Assembly (NCBI RefSeq): GCF_014656475.1
Contig: NZ_BNCM01000006.1
Coordinates: 124,001-188,000, forward strand
DNA length: 64,000 nucleotides
DNA from: Sinomonas cellulolyticus
GTDB taxonomy: Bacteria; Actinomycetota; Actinomycetes; Actinomycetales; Micrococcaceae
Direction of reading: 5' to 3'
The translations under genes were made by a program, and so were the position numbers. A model generated the notes under the pieces. It was given only the letters and a program-made list of their open reading frames with translations. It was not told where the DNA came from and made no database searches. Each line of letters begins with the position of its first letter. Position 1 is the first letter of the stretch. Positions 52,584-61,452 of the stretch are shown here, piece by piece.

Positions 52584-52653
52584 CGCACACGGAGGCCATG
52601 CGCCCTCCAGGCGCGCCCTTGCCCATCCCTTCCCGGAATGGCACCGTGGGCGC

Positions 52654-53064
52654 ATGGCCTACACCCTGACCACCAACGTCCAGCTCCCCTACGCCGAGGC
52701 TGTCGAGGCCGTCCGCGCGGCCCTCAAGGACCAGGGCTTCGGCATCCTCACGGAGATCGACATCCGCACCACGTTTGCGGCCAAGCTCGGCGCCGACGCC
52801 GCGAACGCCGTCGGCGACTACGTGATCCTCGGCGCCTGCAACCCGAACCTCGCAAGCCGTGCCCTGGCCGCGGAGCCCGAGATGGGCGCGCTCCTGCCGT
52901 GCAACGTCGTGGTGCGCCGCGGCCCCGGCGCGGACGAGACGACCGTCGAGGCCATCGACCCGCAGACGATGGTGCAGGTCAGCTCGAGCGAGCAGGTGCG
53001 CGAGGTCGCGGACGACGCCGGCACTCGCCTGCGAGCGGCCCTCGCCGCGGTGCGGGGGGAGTAG
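52654..53064 (+). CDS. DUF302 domain protein
   Basis: A 136-residue protein of the DUF302 fold: YTLTTNVQLPYAEAVEAVRAALKD-like start, then GFGILTEIDIRTTFAAKLG and YVILGACNPNLASRAL, and the late VEAIDPQTMV. Such small proteins recur beside metal-export and redox genes, with no settled function. It lies 70 bases after the oxidase, so it may belong to the same transcript. Confidence 0.85.
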   Translation: MAYTLTTNVQLPYAEAVEAVRAALKDQGFGILTEIDIRTTFAAKLGADAANAVGDYVILGACNPNLASRALAAEPEMGALLPCNVVVRRGPGADETTVEAIDPQTMVQVSSSEQVREVADDAGTRLRAALAAVRGE

Positions 53065-53122
53065 GCGGCGCGGGCGTAGGGCGGAGGAGCCTGCGTTGCC
53101 GCGCTCCGCCTGAACGTGCCAT

Positions 53123-53144
53123 TATCTGCGTGTGAACGCAGATA
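53123..53144. promoter_or_regulatory. ArsR-type operator overlapping the kmtR start codon
   Basis: A perfect inverted repeat: TATCTGCGT and ACGCAGATA around GTGA, the GTG being the start codon. A -10-like CATTAT at 53120-53125 and TTGCCG at 53096-53101 (18-base spacer) put the transcription start at or near the GTG, so the mRNA may be leaderless and repression direct. Confidence 0.75.
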
Positions 53145-53518
53145 CGAAGATGTGCGGACTCGATCCGGACTCGCAGTACGTCGACCTCGCCGTCGAGGTG
53201 TTCTCGATGCTCGCCGATGCGACCCGTGTCCGGATCGTCCTCGCGCTGCGGGGCAACGGCGAACTGTCCGTGAACCACCTGTCCGAGATCGTGGGCAAAG
53301 CGCCGGCGGCCGTCTCCCAGCACTTGGCCAAACTCCGTCTGGCCCGCATCGTCGTGGCCCGCCACGAGGGCACGAGGGCGTTCTACAGTCTGGCCAACGA
53401 GCACGTCCCGCAGATGGTCTCCGACGCCATCTTCCAGGCCGAGCACTCGCTCGGCGGCGTCCCGCGCCACCACCACCGCGACGCGGACGCCGAGGCGTCC
53501 CGGAAGGAGAGCGCATGA
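53132..53518 (+). CDS. kmtR: ArsR/SmtB-family metal sensor, KmtR-like (Ni/Co)
   Basis: A 128-residue repressor with the ArsR winged helix (VFSMLADATRVRIVLALRG, then LSEIVGKAPAAVSQHLAKLRLARIV). Its C-terminal residues His91, Glu104, His105, His113 and His114 (FQAEHSLGGVPRHHH) match, with constant offset of three, the five ligands I recall for M. tuberculosis KmtR (His88, Glu101, His102, His110, His111), a nickel/cobalt sensor. The next gene is a CDF exporter, KmtR's known target type. GTG start; ATG at codon 7 is an alternative. ATGA overlap with the exporter. Confidence 0.88.
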   Translation: MNADTKMCGLDPDSQYVDLAVEVFSMLADATRVRIVLALRGNGELSVNHLSEIVGKAPAAVSQHLAKLRLARIVVARHEGTRAFYSLANEHVPQMVSDAIFQAEHSLGGVPRHHHRDADAEASRKESA

Positions 53519-54609
53519 GCGCCGAGCACGCCCCCCATCGCGCGGGAGAGCACCACGATCACGACCATGACCATGACCATGACCACGGTCATGAGCACGC
53601 GCACGACCACGGGCATGAGCACGGCCACGGGCACGAGCACGACCACGGCCACGGGCATGATCACCATCACGGGTTCCTCGGAGCCCTCCAGGAATTCTTC
53701 GTCCCGCACACCCACGATTCCTCGGACTCGATCGACGACGCCCTGGAGGCGAGCACGGAGGGCGTGCGCGCCCTGAAGATCAGCCTCTTCGCCCTGCTGG
53801 GCACCACGGTCCTGCAGTTCCTCGTGGTCCTGATCAGCGGCTCGGTGGCGCTTCTGGCCGACACCGTCCACAACTTCTCCGACGCGCTCACCGCCGTCCC
53901 GCTGTGGGTGGCCTTCCTGCTGGCGCGCCGTCCGGCCACCCGCCGCTACACCTACGGCTTGGGCAAGGCAGAGGACCTCTCCGGACTCTTCATCATCGCC
54001 GTGGTGGCCCTTTCCGCCATCGTGGCCGGCTGGCAGTCGGTCGACCGCCTCTTCCACCCGCAGCCGCTCGAGAACCTGTGGTGGGTCGCGGCTGCGGGCG
54101 TCATCGGATTCGCCGGCAACGAGGCCGTGGCGGTGTACCGCATCCGCGTTGGCCGGAAGATCGGCTCGGCGGCCCTCGTGGCGGACGGCATCCACGCCCG
54201 TACCGACGGCTTCACCTCCCTGGCCGTCGTCGTCGGCGCCATCGGCGTCATGCTCGGCTTCCCGCTGGCCGACCCGATCGTCGGGCTGCTCATCAGCATC
54301 GCGATCTTCGTGCTCCTGTGGGGCACGGTCCGCAGCCTCGGCCGGCGCCTGCTCGACGGGGTCGAGCCCGACCTCGTGGACCGTGCAGAGCACGCCCTGT
54401 CCCATACGCCGGGAGTGCTGGGAGTCGAGCGCCTCCAGCTCCGGTGGATCGGCCACCGCCTCCACGGCTCGGCCCTGGTCCGGGTCGATCCGATGTCCAC
54501 TGCCGCCGAGGCCGACGAGCTGAGGGCCGCCGGGGCGCACCGCCTCGGCCACGCCCTGCCCAACGTCGAGGAGATCACGATCGCCGTCACGGCCCGCGCC
54601 CACCACTAG
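53515..54609 (+). CDS. CDF family metal exporter with long His/Asp tract
   Basis: A 364-residue cation diffusion facilitator. The first ~50 residues are an extreme His-rich tract (HDHDHDHDHDHGHEHAHDHG and more), encoded by near-repeats of CATGACCATGAC. The metal-transport site is complete: LADTVHNFSDAL and ADGIHARTDGF (both HxxxD). A C-terminal cytoplasmic domain follows. Coupled to kmtR by ATGA overlap behind AAGGAGA. Nickel or cobalt export is inferred from the sensor's ligand set; zinc is the alternative. Confidence 0.92.
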   Translation: MSAEHAPHRAGEHHDHDHDHDHDHGHEHAHDHGHEHGHGHEHDHGHGHDHHHGFLGALQEFFVPHTHDSSDSIDDALEASTEGVRALKISLFALLGTTVLQFLVVLISGSVALLADTVHNFSDALTAVPLWVAFLLARRPATRRYTYGLGKAEDLSGLFIIAVVALSAIVAGWQSVDRLFHPQPLENLWWVAAAGVIGFAGNEAVAVYRIRVGRKIGSAALVADGIHARTDGFTSLAVVVGAIGVMLGFPLADPIVGLLISIAIFVLLWGTVRSLGRRLLDGVEPDLVDRAEHALSHTPGVLGVERLQLRWIGHRLHGSALVRVDPMSTAAEADELRAAGAHRLGHALPNVEEITIAVTARAHH

Positions 54610-54693
54610 CACCGAGGGCGGCAGCGCGGGACGAACGGCCCTGTCCCTCCCGCCGTGCGGCGAGGAAACTCAGCCGTGACGGAGGAGGACACC

Positions 54694-54957
54694 ATGATGT
54701 ACGGCTGGTATGGAGGCGCAGGAGTCTGGGGCTGGGTGGTGATGGGCATCGTCATGCTCCTCTTCTGGGGAGGAGTCGCAGCGGTCGTCGTCCTGCTGGT
54801 CCGCGGTTCCCGCGGCGGCTGGGGCGGACGCGGGACCTACCCGCCGGGCCCTCAGCAGGAGGACCCCGAGCACATCCTGGCCCAGCGGTTCGCCCGCGGT
54901 GAGATCGACGAGACGGAGTACAGGGCCCGCCTCGACGCCCTCAGGCGCAGGCCGTGA
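54694..54957 (+). CDS. SHOCT-domain small membrane protein
   Basis: An 87-residue protein: aromatic N-terminus (MMYGWYGGAGVWGWV), one membrane helix (VMGIVMLLFWGGVAAVVVLLV), a Gly/Arg linker and a C-terminal SHOCT motif (AQRFARGEIDETEYRARL). A strong GGAGGAGG precedes two adjacent ATGs. Its stop overlaps the cupredoxin start (GTGA). Such proteins occur often beside copper and redox genes. Confidence 0.85.
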   Translation: MMYGWYGGAGVWGWVVMGIVMLLFWGGVAAVVVLLVRGSRGGWGGRGTYPPGPQQEDPEHILAQRFARGEIDETEYRARLDALRRRP

Positions 54958-55508
54958 GGAGGAGCGCCCTTCCCGCGATCCTGGTGGCCGCTCTGGCCGC
55001 AGTCCTTCTGACGGCGGCGTCCCTGGCGGCCCTTGCCCTCATCGCGCCGCGGGCGGGAGCCCCGGCCGGGGCAGCCCGGGCCTGCAGCGCCCCGGCCCTC
55101 CCCGGAACCACGGTCAGGGTCACGGAGGCGGACAGGGGCGGGGGAATGATGGGCTCGCCGAGGATGCGCCACGCCATGCGGCTCTCGCCGGACAGGACGT
55201 CGGTCCCGCACGGCACGGTCTCGTTCGTGGTGACGAACCTGGGCTCGGTCCCGCACGAGCTCGTCGTCCTTCCGCTGCCGGAGGGCCAGGCGGTGGGTGC
55301 CAGGGCACTGAACGCCGACGGGACGGCGGACGAGACGGGCAGCCTCGGGGAGGCGTCGGCGTCGTGTGAGGCGGGGCCAGGCGAGGGAATCGCCCCGGGC
55401 GCGGTCTCCTGGGCCACCCTCGACCTTCCCGCGGGGCACTACGAGCTGGTCTGCAACTTCCCGGGCCACTACCTGTCCGGGATGTTCGCGGAGCTCACGG
55501 TCACCTGA
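54954..55508 (+). CDS. exported cupredoxin (blue-copper-type, sulfocyanin-like)
   Basis: A 184-residue protein with an N-terminal hydrophobic export or anchor segment (ILVAALAAVLLTAASLAAL) and a cupredoxin domain. The type-1 copper ligands are visible: His in GSVPHELVVLPL, then Cys, His and Met in ELVCNFPGHYLSGMF (C-x4-H-x4-M). A Met/His cluster GGGMMGSPRMRHAM precedes the domain. GTG start overlapping the SHOCT gene stop. It likely binds copper or moves electrons outside the cell membrane. Confidence 0.87.
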   Translation: MRRSALPAILVAALAAVLLTAASLAALALIAPRAGAPAGAARACSAPALPGTTVRVTEADRGGGMMGSPRMRHAMRLSPDRTSVPHGTVSFVVTNLGSVPHELVVLPLPEGQAVGARALNADGTADETGSLGEASASCEAGPGEGIAPGAVSWATLDLPAGHYELVCNFPGHYLSGMFAELTVT

Positions 55509-55517
55509 GCGGCGCCC

Positions 55518-57209
55518 CTACCGCCGCCTGCGGCGCCCGAGGGTGGTCACGGCCAGATAGCCAGTGAGGCCGCTGAGCCCCGCCAAACCGGTGCGCACGA
55601 GGGGCTCGCGCCAGCCGCGCCAGCGCTTGTCCGAGGAGACCACCTCGCCCACGCCCCGGATGAACGCCGCGGCGATGACCCCGGCCAGGACCTTGTTGCC
55701 GATCCGCTCCGCGCGGGCCACGAGCGGCTCGAGCTCGGCGGCGCGGAGGTGGACCTCGAAGCCGCCCGCGTCGAGCATGCGGCTGAGGTTGTCGATGAGG
55801 TCGGGGACGTCCGTGGCGAGGTCGAGGGCCGTGAGGCCGGCGGCCTTGAGCCCGCGAACGATGGCCGCCGGGGAGTACTGCTCGAGCAGGAGGCGCCGCA
55901 CGTACGGCTCGAGGACCCGCGAGAGCCGGAATCCGGGGTCGAGGACCCGGCCCAGACCCTCGGCCATGACCAGCATCTTGATGATGATCGCGGCCTCGGC
56001 GGGCATGAGGAGCCGGTGGTTCCGCACCACGCCGAGGAGCCTCTGGGCGAGCCGCGCCACGTTGACATCGGAGAGGTCCACGCCGTCGTACAGCTGGATG
56101 AACTCCGCGACGTCCGCCGCGAGCCGCGCGCGGTCCGCCACCGCGCCTCCGAGGGACATCGTCTCGAGCGCCCGGGCGAGCCGGCGGGGGTCCTTGCGCG
56201 CGAGGGCGATGAGCAGGTGCCCGAGGTCGCCGCGCAGTCTGTCGTCGATCTCGCCCACCATGCCGAAGTCGATGACGGAGATGCGCCCGCTCGGCTCGAC
56301 GAACATGTTGCCGGGATGGGGGTCGGCGTGGAAGAAGCCGTCATCGAAGATCATCTGCGCGAGCGCGGCCGCAGCGCGGTCCGCGAGGGCACGCCGGTCC
56401 AGCCCCGCGGCGTCGAGGGCGGCCACGTCGTTGATCTTCAGGCCCTCCATGTACTCGAGCGTGAGCACGCGGGAGGTCGTGGTGTGCCAGAAGACCCTCG
56501 GGAAGCGGTACCGCTCATCCCCGGCGAAGTTGGCGGCGAACCGCTCGGCGTTGCGGCCCTCCTCGAGGTAGTCGAGCTCCTTCGTGAGGGTCCGGGAGAA
56601 CTCCTCGACGAGCCCCACGACGTTGTAGTCGTCCAGGACGCTCCAGGCCCGGCTCGCGCTCGCGGCCACGTTGCGGAGGATCTCGAGGTCCTCCCGGATC
56701 CGCTCGACGGCCCCGGGCTTGCGGACCTTCACCACCACGCGCGTTCCCGCGCCATCCTCGTCGCCGTCCGCGAGCCGCGCGAGGTGGACCTGGCCGATCG
56801 ACGCGCTGGCGAGCGGGACGTCGTCGAACTCCGCGAACGCGCTGAAGGCGTCCTCACCGAGCTCCTCGCGCACGACGGCGCGGATCGCCTCGGCGGCCAC
56901 CGGCGGCGCCGCGTCCTGCAGCTTCGCCAGCTCGAGCTGGTACGCCTCGGGAACGAGGTCGGGGCGCGTGGACAGGATCTGGCCCAGCTTCATGAACGTG
57001 GGGCCGAGCTCCTCGAGCGCGAGGCGCACATGGACGGGGCCGCCCACTGGTGCGCCCGGGACGGGGCCGCCGCCCACGCCGGCACGGCCACGGGGGAGCA
57101 GGCGCGCGAATCCGGCGGCTGCCAGCACCTGGCTCAGGCCGTGGCGGGCAAGGACGTCCGCGATCTCGCGGTACCGCCGTGCGTGGGCGGTCCAGGGACT
57201 CGGGGCCAT
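55518..57209 (-). CDS. ABC1/UbiB-family atypical kinase
   Basis: A 563-residue protein-kinase-like protein. Family marks are KLGQILSTRPDLVPEAY (KxGQ), ASASIGQVHLARL (the Ala-rich nucleotide loop), VVVKVRKPG, HADPHPGNMFV and VIDFGMVGEIDD. UbiB/ADCK proteins support quinone biosynthesis or lipid homeostasis; actinobacteria lacking ubiquinone keep several. A membrane segment may lie at the C-terminus (LAGLSGLTGYLAVTTL). Convergent with the cupredoxin gene, 9 bases apart. Confidence 0.9.
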   Translation of the reverse strand: MAPSPWTAHARRYREIADVLARHGLSQVLAAAGFARLLPRGRAGVGGGPVPGAPVGGPVHVRLALEELGPTFMKLGQILSTRPDLVPEAYQLELAKLQDAAPPVAAEAIRAVVREELGEDAFSAFAEFDDVPLASASIGQVHLARLADGDEDGAGTRVVVKVRKPGAVERIREDLEILRNVAASASRAWSVLDDYNVVGLVEEFSRTLTKELDYLEEGRNAERFAANFAGDERYRFPRVFWHTTTSRVLTLEYMEGLKINDVAALDAAGLDRRALADRAAAALAQMIFDDGFFHADPHPGNMFVEPSGRISVIDFGMVGEIDDRLRGDLGHLLIALARKDPRRLARALETMSLGGAVADRARLAADVAEFIQLYDGVDLSDVNVARLAQRLLGVVRNHRLLMPAEAAIIIKMLVMAEGLGRVLDPGFRLSRVLEPYVRRLLLEQYSPAAIVRGLKAAGLTALDLATDVPDLIDNLSRMLDAGGFEVHLRAAELEPLVARAERIGNKVLAGVIAAAFIRGVGEVVSSDKRWRGWREPLVRTGLAGLSGLTGYLAVTTLGRRRRR

Positions 57210-57230
57210 GGGATGAGCCTACCTGCGCTG

Positions 57231-57914
57231 CTACTCCATGAGGATGCGGGCGAGCCCTTCGGTGACGGGCATGCGGCCCGCCTCCACGTGCGCTGCCGAG
57301 AGGGATTCGGCCAGCTGCGCCCGGCCGGTGAGGATCGCGTCGGCGAGATCGTCGTGCTCGTGGGCGCTGAGTTCGAGAGGGCGGTTCACGGACAGGCCGA
57401 AGATCCAGCGGTTGAGGCCGCGCAGCGGGCGCATGGAGCGTTCCAGCAGGGCGTTGCCCGTGAGCGCCACGATCTGGTCGTGGAACGCGGAGTTCAGCTC
57501 CGAGGTGCGGGCCGCGTCACCCGCCTCGAGCGCCGCGCGGGACTGGGCGAGCGTCTCGGTCAGCACCGAGCCGTCAGCCCCCGCCGCGACCCGCTCTGCT
57601 GCCCGCGCCGCCGCAAAGGACTCCAGGAGCACCCGAAGGTCGAACAGCTCGTCCACGTCCTTGAGGGTCAGCCGGCGCACCACCGCCCCGCGCCGGGGTG
57701 CGGTGACGAGGAAGCCGTCCTGCTCGAGCCGATGGATGGCCTCGCGGACCGGTATCCGGGACACGCCGTACTGCTCGGAGAGCTCGCGCTCGCGCAGGCG
57801 CTGGCCGGGGCGCAGCTGTCCCGAGAAGATCGTGTTGCTGATCTGCTGGTAGACCTGCGCGGCCATCGCCGTATCGGACTCTGTCACGTCGGAAGCCGAC
57901 ACCTTGCTTTCCAC
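57231..57914 (-). CDS. GntR family regulator, FCD subfamily
   Basis: A 227-residue regulator: winged HTH ([21 protein letters not shown] then [15 protein letters not shown]) and an all-helical FCD effector domain with the metal/ligand residues suggested by [14 protein letters not shown] and [11 protein letters not shown]. Such regulators bind organic acids. GTG start. It is divergent from an MFS permease gene (99 bases between starts), its likely target, and lies 21 bases upstream of the ABC1 kinase in the same direction. Confidence 0.88.
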   Translation of the reverse strand: MESKVSASDVTESDTAMAAQVYQQISNTIFSGQLRPGQRLRERELSEQYGVSRIPVREAIHRLEQDGFLVTAPRRGAVVRRLTLKDVDELFDLRVLLESFAAARAAERVAAGADGSVLTETLAQSRAALEAGDAARTSELNSAFHDQIVALTGNALLERSMRPLRGLNRWIFGLSVNRPLELSAHEHDDLADAILTGRAQLAESLSAAHVEAGRMPVTEGLARILME

Positions 57915-58013
57915 GCTGCGACAATACCCGTACTCACGCGGACTTCATCTGTCGGCCCCGCGCGTTCCCAGGGGTAATCTGAGGGCACCTGTTCGCCCCA
58001 GCCGGAGGTCGCC

Positions 58014-59312
58014 GTGACCGTGCCCCATCGGTCAGACGCGCAACGGCCCACGCCGCGTCCCGACGCGCAGGCACCGCTCGCCGAGCCTGCGGCGCGAGTC
58101 CGCGCGCCGTGGATCCTCGGCGTGGTGCTGGTCAACATCGGCATCAACGTCGCCTTCTTCGCCCCGATCCAAGTGCTCCTGGCGCAGCAGGCCGCCCACT
58201 TCGAGCCGGGCCAAAAGGAGGCAGTGTTCGCGCTGGTGAACGGTGCAGGCGCCGCCGTCTCGGTCTTCGGCAACCCCCTCGCGGGCGCACTCTCCGACCG
58301 GACGGCCGGGCGGTTCGGGCGGCGTCGGCCCTGGGTATTCTGGGGCGCGGTCGTCGGGGCGATCGGCCTCGTGGGCCTTGCCGGGGCGCCGAACGTGGCG
58401 GTCATGACGGCGCTGTGGTGCCTCGTCCAGGCCGGCTGCAACGCCGCCTACGCCGCCATCACGGCGGCCATTCCAGACAAGGTGCCGGTGACCCAGCGCG
58501 GTTCCCTCGGCGGCTTCGGTGCCATGGGCATCACCGTCGGCATCCTGCTCGGCGCCGTCGTGGCCGCTGCCGTCGCCGGGAACTTCTCCCTGGGCTACCT
58601 CATCTGCGCTGTGGTGCTCCTGGCGTGCGTGGTGGTGTACCTCCTCCGCGCCGACGACATCCCGCTCCCGCGGTCCGCGCTGGCCCCGTTCGCCCTGCGC
58701 AGGTTCCTCGCCTCGTTCTGGGTCAGCCCCCGCCGCTACCCCGACTTCGGCTGGGCCTGGACCACCAAGCTGCTTGTGAACATCGGCAACCACATGGTGC
58801 TGCTGTACCTCGTGTACTTCCTCGCCGACGAGGTGCACCTCGAGCAGACCACAGGCATCCCCCCGGCTACCGGGGTGCTCATCCTGACGGGCATCTACAC
58901 GTGCCTGGTCATCATCACGAGCGTGCTCGGCGGCAAGCTCAGCGACAGGATGGGGAAGCGCAAGCCGCTCGTCGTCATCTCGTCCGCGGTCATCGCCGCG
59001 GCCTCCCTCACCATCGCGCTCATCCCCACGTGGCCGGGCGCGATCATCGGCGCGAGCGTGCTCGGCATCGGTTTCGGCGCCTATCAGGCAGTCGACTTCG
59101 CCCTCGTCACCCAGGTGCTCCCGCGCGCCGAGGACCGCGGCAAGGACATGGGGGTCATCAACATCGCGAACTCCCTTCCGCAGGTGATCGCCCCCGCCCT
59201 CGCGTACCCGTTCGTCGTGTTCCTGGGCGGCTACGTATCGCTCTACGTCGCCGCTGCCGTCATCGGCCTCTTCGGTGCCGTCTTCGTCACGAGGATCCGC
59301 GGGGTCGCCTGA
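58014..59312 (+). CDS. MFS transporter (GPH/sugar-type)
   Basis: A 432-residue permease: INVAFFAPIQVLLAQQAAHF, then GNPLAGALSDRTAGRFGRRRPWVFWG (GPH/MFS_1-like loop 2-3 motif), VLGGKLSDRMGKRKPLVVIS and TQVLPRAEDRGKDMGVINIANSLPQ. These resemble bacterial disaccharide/glycoside carriers. GTG behind CGGAGG. Position next to a glucosylglycerate hydrolase unit suggests an osmolyte or glycoside as substrate, by inference only. Confidence 0.87.
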   Translation: MTVPHRSDAQRPTPRPDAQAPLAEPAARVRAPWILGVVLVNIGINVAFFAPIQVLLAQQAAHFEPGQKEAVFALVNGAGAAVSVFGNPLAGALSDRTAGRFGRRRPWVFWGAVVGAIGLVGLAGAPNVAVMTALWCLVQAGCNAAYAAITAAIPDKVPVTQRGSLGGFGAMGITVGILLGAVVAAAVAGNFSLGYLICAVVLLACVVVYLLRADDIPLPRSALAPFALRRFLASFWVSPRRYPDFGWAWTTKLLVNIGNHMVLLYLVYFLADEVHLEQTTGIPPATGVLILTGIYTCLVIITSVLGGKLSDRMGKRKPLVVISSAVIAAASLTIALIPTWPGAIIGASVLGIGFGAYQAVDFALVTQVLPRAEDRGKDMGVINIANSLPQVIAPALAYPFVVFLGGYVSLYVAAAVIGLFGAVFVTRIRGVA

Positions 59313-59377
59313 GGCTGCGGCCTGAGCGCGGGTGCCTGAGGGCCTGCGGGCAGGAGGCGCTCCCTGGCGTCAGCGGA

Positions 59378-59983
59378 TCAGTGGCGCACGGCCCGGCGTC
59401 GGGCGACGATCTCGCACGCAGCTTTGAGCTGCTGCTCCGCCTCGTAGGGCATGAGCCGCCCGGTCCGCACAGCGGAGACGAGCCCGGAGATGATGTGCAG
59501 GATGCTCTTGCCGCGCCCGGAACCGCCGGCCAGCTGGCCCAGCGTGGACCACGCGAGCTCGTCGACCTCGCCGATGAGGCCCGCGAGCTCGTGGTCCACC
59601 GGGACGACGAGCTCGTCGAGGCAGGAGTTCACGGCGGGCTGCGAGATCCGCATCGCGAACATCTCCACCGCCGCACCGACCAGCTGGCGGGAGCGCTGCT
59701 CATCGGTGCGCACGCTGTTGGCGCGCCCCTCGACCCGGGCGCGCAGCTCGAGCAGCTGGCGCCGGTGGAGGGCGAGGAGGAGGTGCGCGGCGGACGGGAA
59801 GTACCGGTAGGCGGTGCTCGAGGAGACCCCGGCCTCGCTGGCCACGTCGGTGACGTCGACGTCGGCGTACTCCCGCGTGGCGAAGCGGGCTGCCGTGTCC
59901 AGGAGCTGGTTGTACCGGGCGGCCAGCCGGGGCGTGGCCGGCGGCGGGGCTGGAGTCACCAGATCCTGGGGCAGTTCAAGCAC
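59378..59983 (-). CDS. TetR family transcriptional regulator
   Basis: A 201-residue TetR-type regulator; HTH in LLDTAARFATREYADVDVTDVASEAGVSSSTAYRYFPSAAH (residues ~28-65, quoted in part), ligand domain after. GTG (MLELPQDL) is favoured; the frame is open upstream without support. It is divergent from the glucosylglycerate hydrolase gene, 149 bases between starts, with a GGCACG...CGTGCC inverted repeat in the gap, and is convergent with the MFS gene. Confidence 0.85.
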   Translation of the reverse strand: MLELPQDLVTPAPPPATPRLAARYNQLLDTAARFATREYADVDVTDVASEAGVSSSTAYRYFPSAAHLLLALHRRQLLELRARVEGRANSVRTDEQRSRQLVGAAVEMFAMRISQPAVNSCLDELVVPVDHELAGLIGEVDELAWSTLGQLAGGSGRGKSILHIISGLVSAVRTGRLMPYEAEQQLKAACEIVARRRAVRH

Positions 59984-60132
59984 AGCGCAGCAACCTCTTT
60001 CCGGACGCTTCTGCACGCATCCGGCACGGCTCAAGGGGGGCGTGCCGGGGGACTGTTCAACTATACGCCAGAGGGGGTGGGCCCCGGCTGAGGCGTTGAC
60101 GCGTCTGCAGGAACCCGAGCATCCTCGGATCC

Positions 60133-61452
60133 ATGGACGCGACGCAGCTGCGCGACAGGGCGCGGGAGGTGCTCGCCGCGAACGACACGGGCACGATCGT
60201 GACCGCGGCACCCCGGCTCTATCCCCACCAGTGGAGCTGGGACGCCGCCTTCGTGGCTGCGGGGCTCTCGACCGTGAGCGTCCCGCGTGCGCTCGCGGAG
60301 CTGGCGCACCTGCTCGAGGCGCAGTGGGATTCGGGCATGATCCCGCACATTGTCTTCGCCGACGTGGAGGGCTACTTCCCCGGTGCGGACCGCTGGCGCA
60401 CGGCCGGGATCTCGCCCGCGGGCGTGCGCTCGAGCGGCATCTGCCAGCCGCCGGTGCATGCGACGATGCTGAGGCGGATCGTGGAACGGGCGACGGCGAA
60501 CGGCGGCGAGGACGCACGGCTCGCCGAGGAGTTCGCGCGCCACACGCTGCCGCGGTGGGCCCTGTGGCACGAGTGGCTGCGCCGGGCCCGCGCGGCGGAC
60601 GGTTCCGGGCTCGTGACGACCTACCACGGCTGGGAGTCCGGCATGGACAACTCGCCGCGGTTCGATGGGCCCTACGCCCGCGTCCACCCCGGGGAGGTCG
60701 AGCCGTTCGTGCGAACGGACACCCGGATCGTCCAGGACGCGAGCCAGCGCCCGAGCGACGACGAGTACGCGCGCTACCTGTGGCTCGTGCAGCAGATGGC
60801 GGACGTGGCGTACGACGACGAGCGGCTCCCGGGTGCGGTGGACTTCCAGGTCAAGGACGTGTTCGCCTCCGCCGCGCTCGCAGCCGCGAACGAGGACCTG
60901 GCCGTCCTCGCAGAACGACTGGGCCACGCCGGGGACCCGGCGTCCGATCCTGGACGCCTGCGAGACTGGGCCGCCGAGTTCCGCGAGGGGGTGGACGCCA
61001 CCGTCGACCCGGAGACGGGGCTCGCGAGGGACCGAGACGTCCTCACGGGCGAGTGGATTGCCAAGCCCACGATCGCCGGATTTGCCCCCCTCGTCTCGAG
61101 CACCGACACAGCAGTCCGCGAGGCCCAGCTGGCGCTCCTTGACGGGCCGGCGTGGGCGGGGGACCCGAGGCTCGCCTTCGCCCTGCCGCCCTCGACCTCG
61201 CCCGTGTCCGCCGAATTCCGCCCCCGGGAGTACTGGCGGGGCCCGGTCTGGCCGGTCATGACGTGGTACCTCGCCCAGTCCGTCCGGGGGAACGGCGACG
61301 AAGCCGCGTACACGCGGTGGCGCGAGGCCTCCCTCGACCAGCTCGCGGAGGGCCATTTCGGCGAGTACTACGAGCCGTTCACCGGGGAGCCGCTCGGCAG
61401 CCCAGACCAGTCCTGGACCGCCGCCGTGGCCCTCGAGTGGCTCGACGACTGA
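60133..61452 (+). CDS. GH63-type glucosylglycerate hydrolase (trehalase-like fold)
   Basis: A 439-residue (alpha/alpha)6 glycosidase matching mycobacterial glucosylglycerate/mannosylglycerate hydrolase in length and motifs: HQWSWDAAFVAAG, YHGWESGMDNSPRFDG (catalytic Asp probably Asp172) and the C-terminal EYYEPFTGEPLGSPDQSW (catalytic Glu). It would release glucose and glycerate from the compatible solute during recovery from nitrogen or salt stress. The ATG is well placed. Divergent TetR and nearby MFS genes are likely partners. Confidence 0.82.
   Translation: MDATQLRDRAREVLAANDTGTIVTAAPRLYPHQWSWDAAFVAAGLSTVSVPRALAELAHLLEAQWDSGMIPHIVFADVEGYFPGADRWRTAGISPAGVRSSGICQPPVHATMLRRIVERATANGGEDARLAEEFARHTLPRWALWHEWLRRARAADGSGLVTTYHGWESGMDNSPRFDGPYARVHPGEVEPFVRTDTRIVQDASQRPSDDEYARYLWLVQQMADVAYDDERLPGAVDFQVKDVFASAALAAANEDLAVLAERLGHAGDPASDPGRLRDWAAEFREGVDATVDPETGLARDRDVLTGEWIAKPTIAGFAPLVSSTDTAVREAQLALLDGPAWAGDPRLAFALPPSTSPVSAEFRPREYWRGPVWPVMTWYLAQSVRGNGDEAAYTRWREASLDQLAEGHFGEYYEPFTGEPLGSPDQSWTAAVALEWLDD

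Noticed and set aside
53535..53670. Tandem CATGACCATGAC-like repeats considered as a CRISPR or VNTR
   Set aside because: No spacers; repeats are in frame and encode the His/Asp tract of the CDF exporter.
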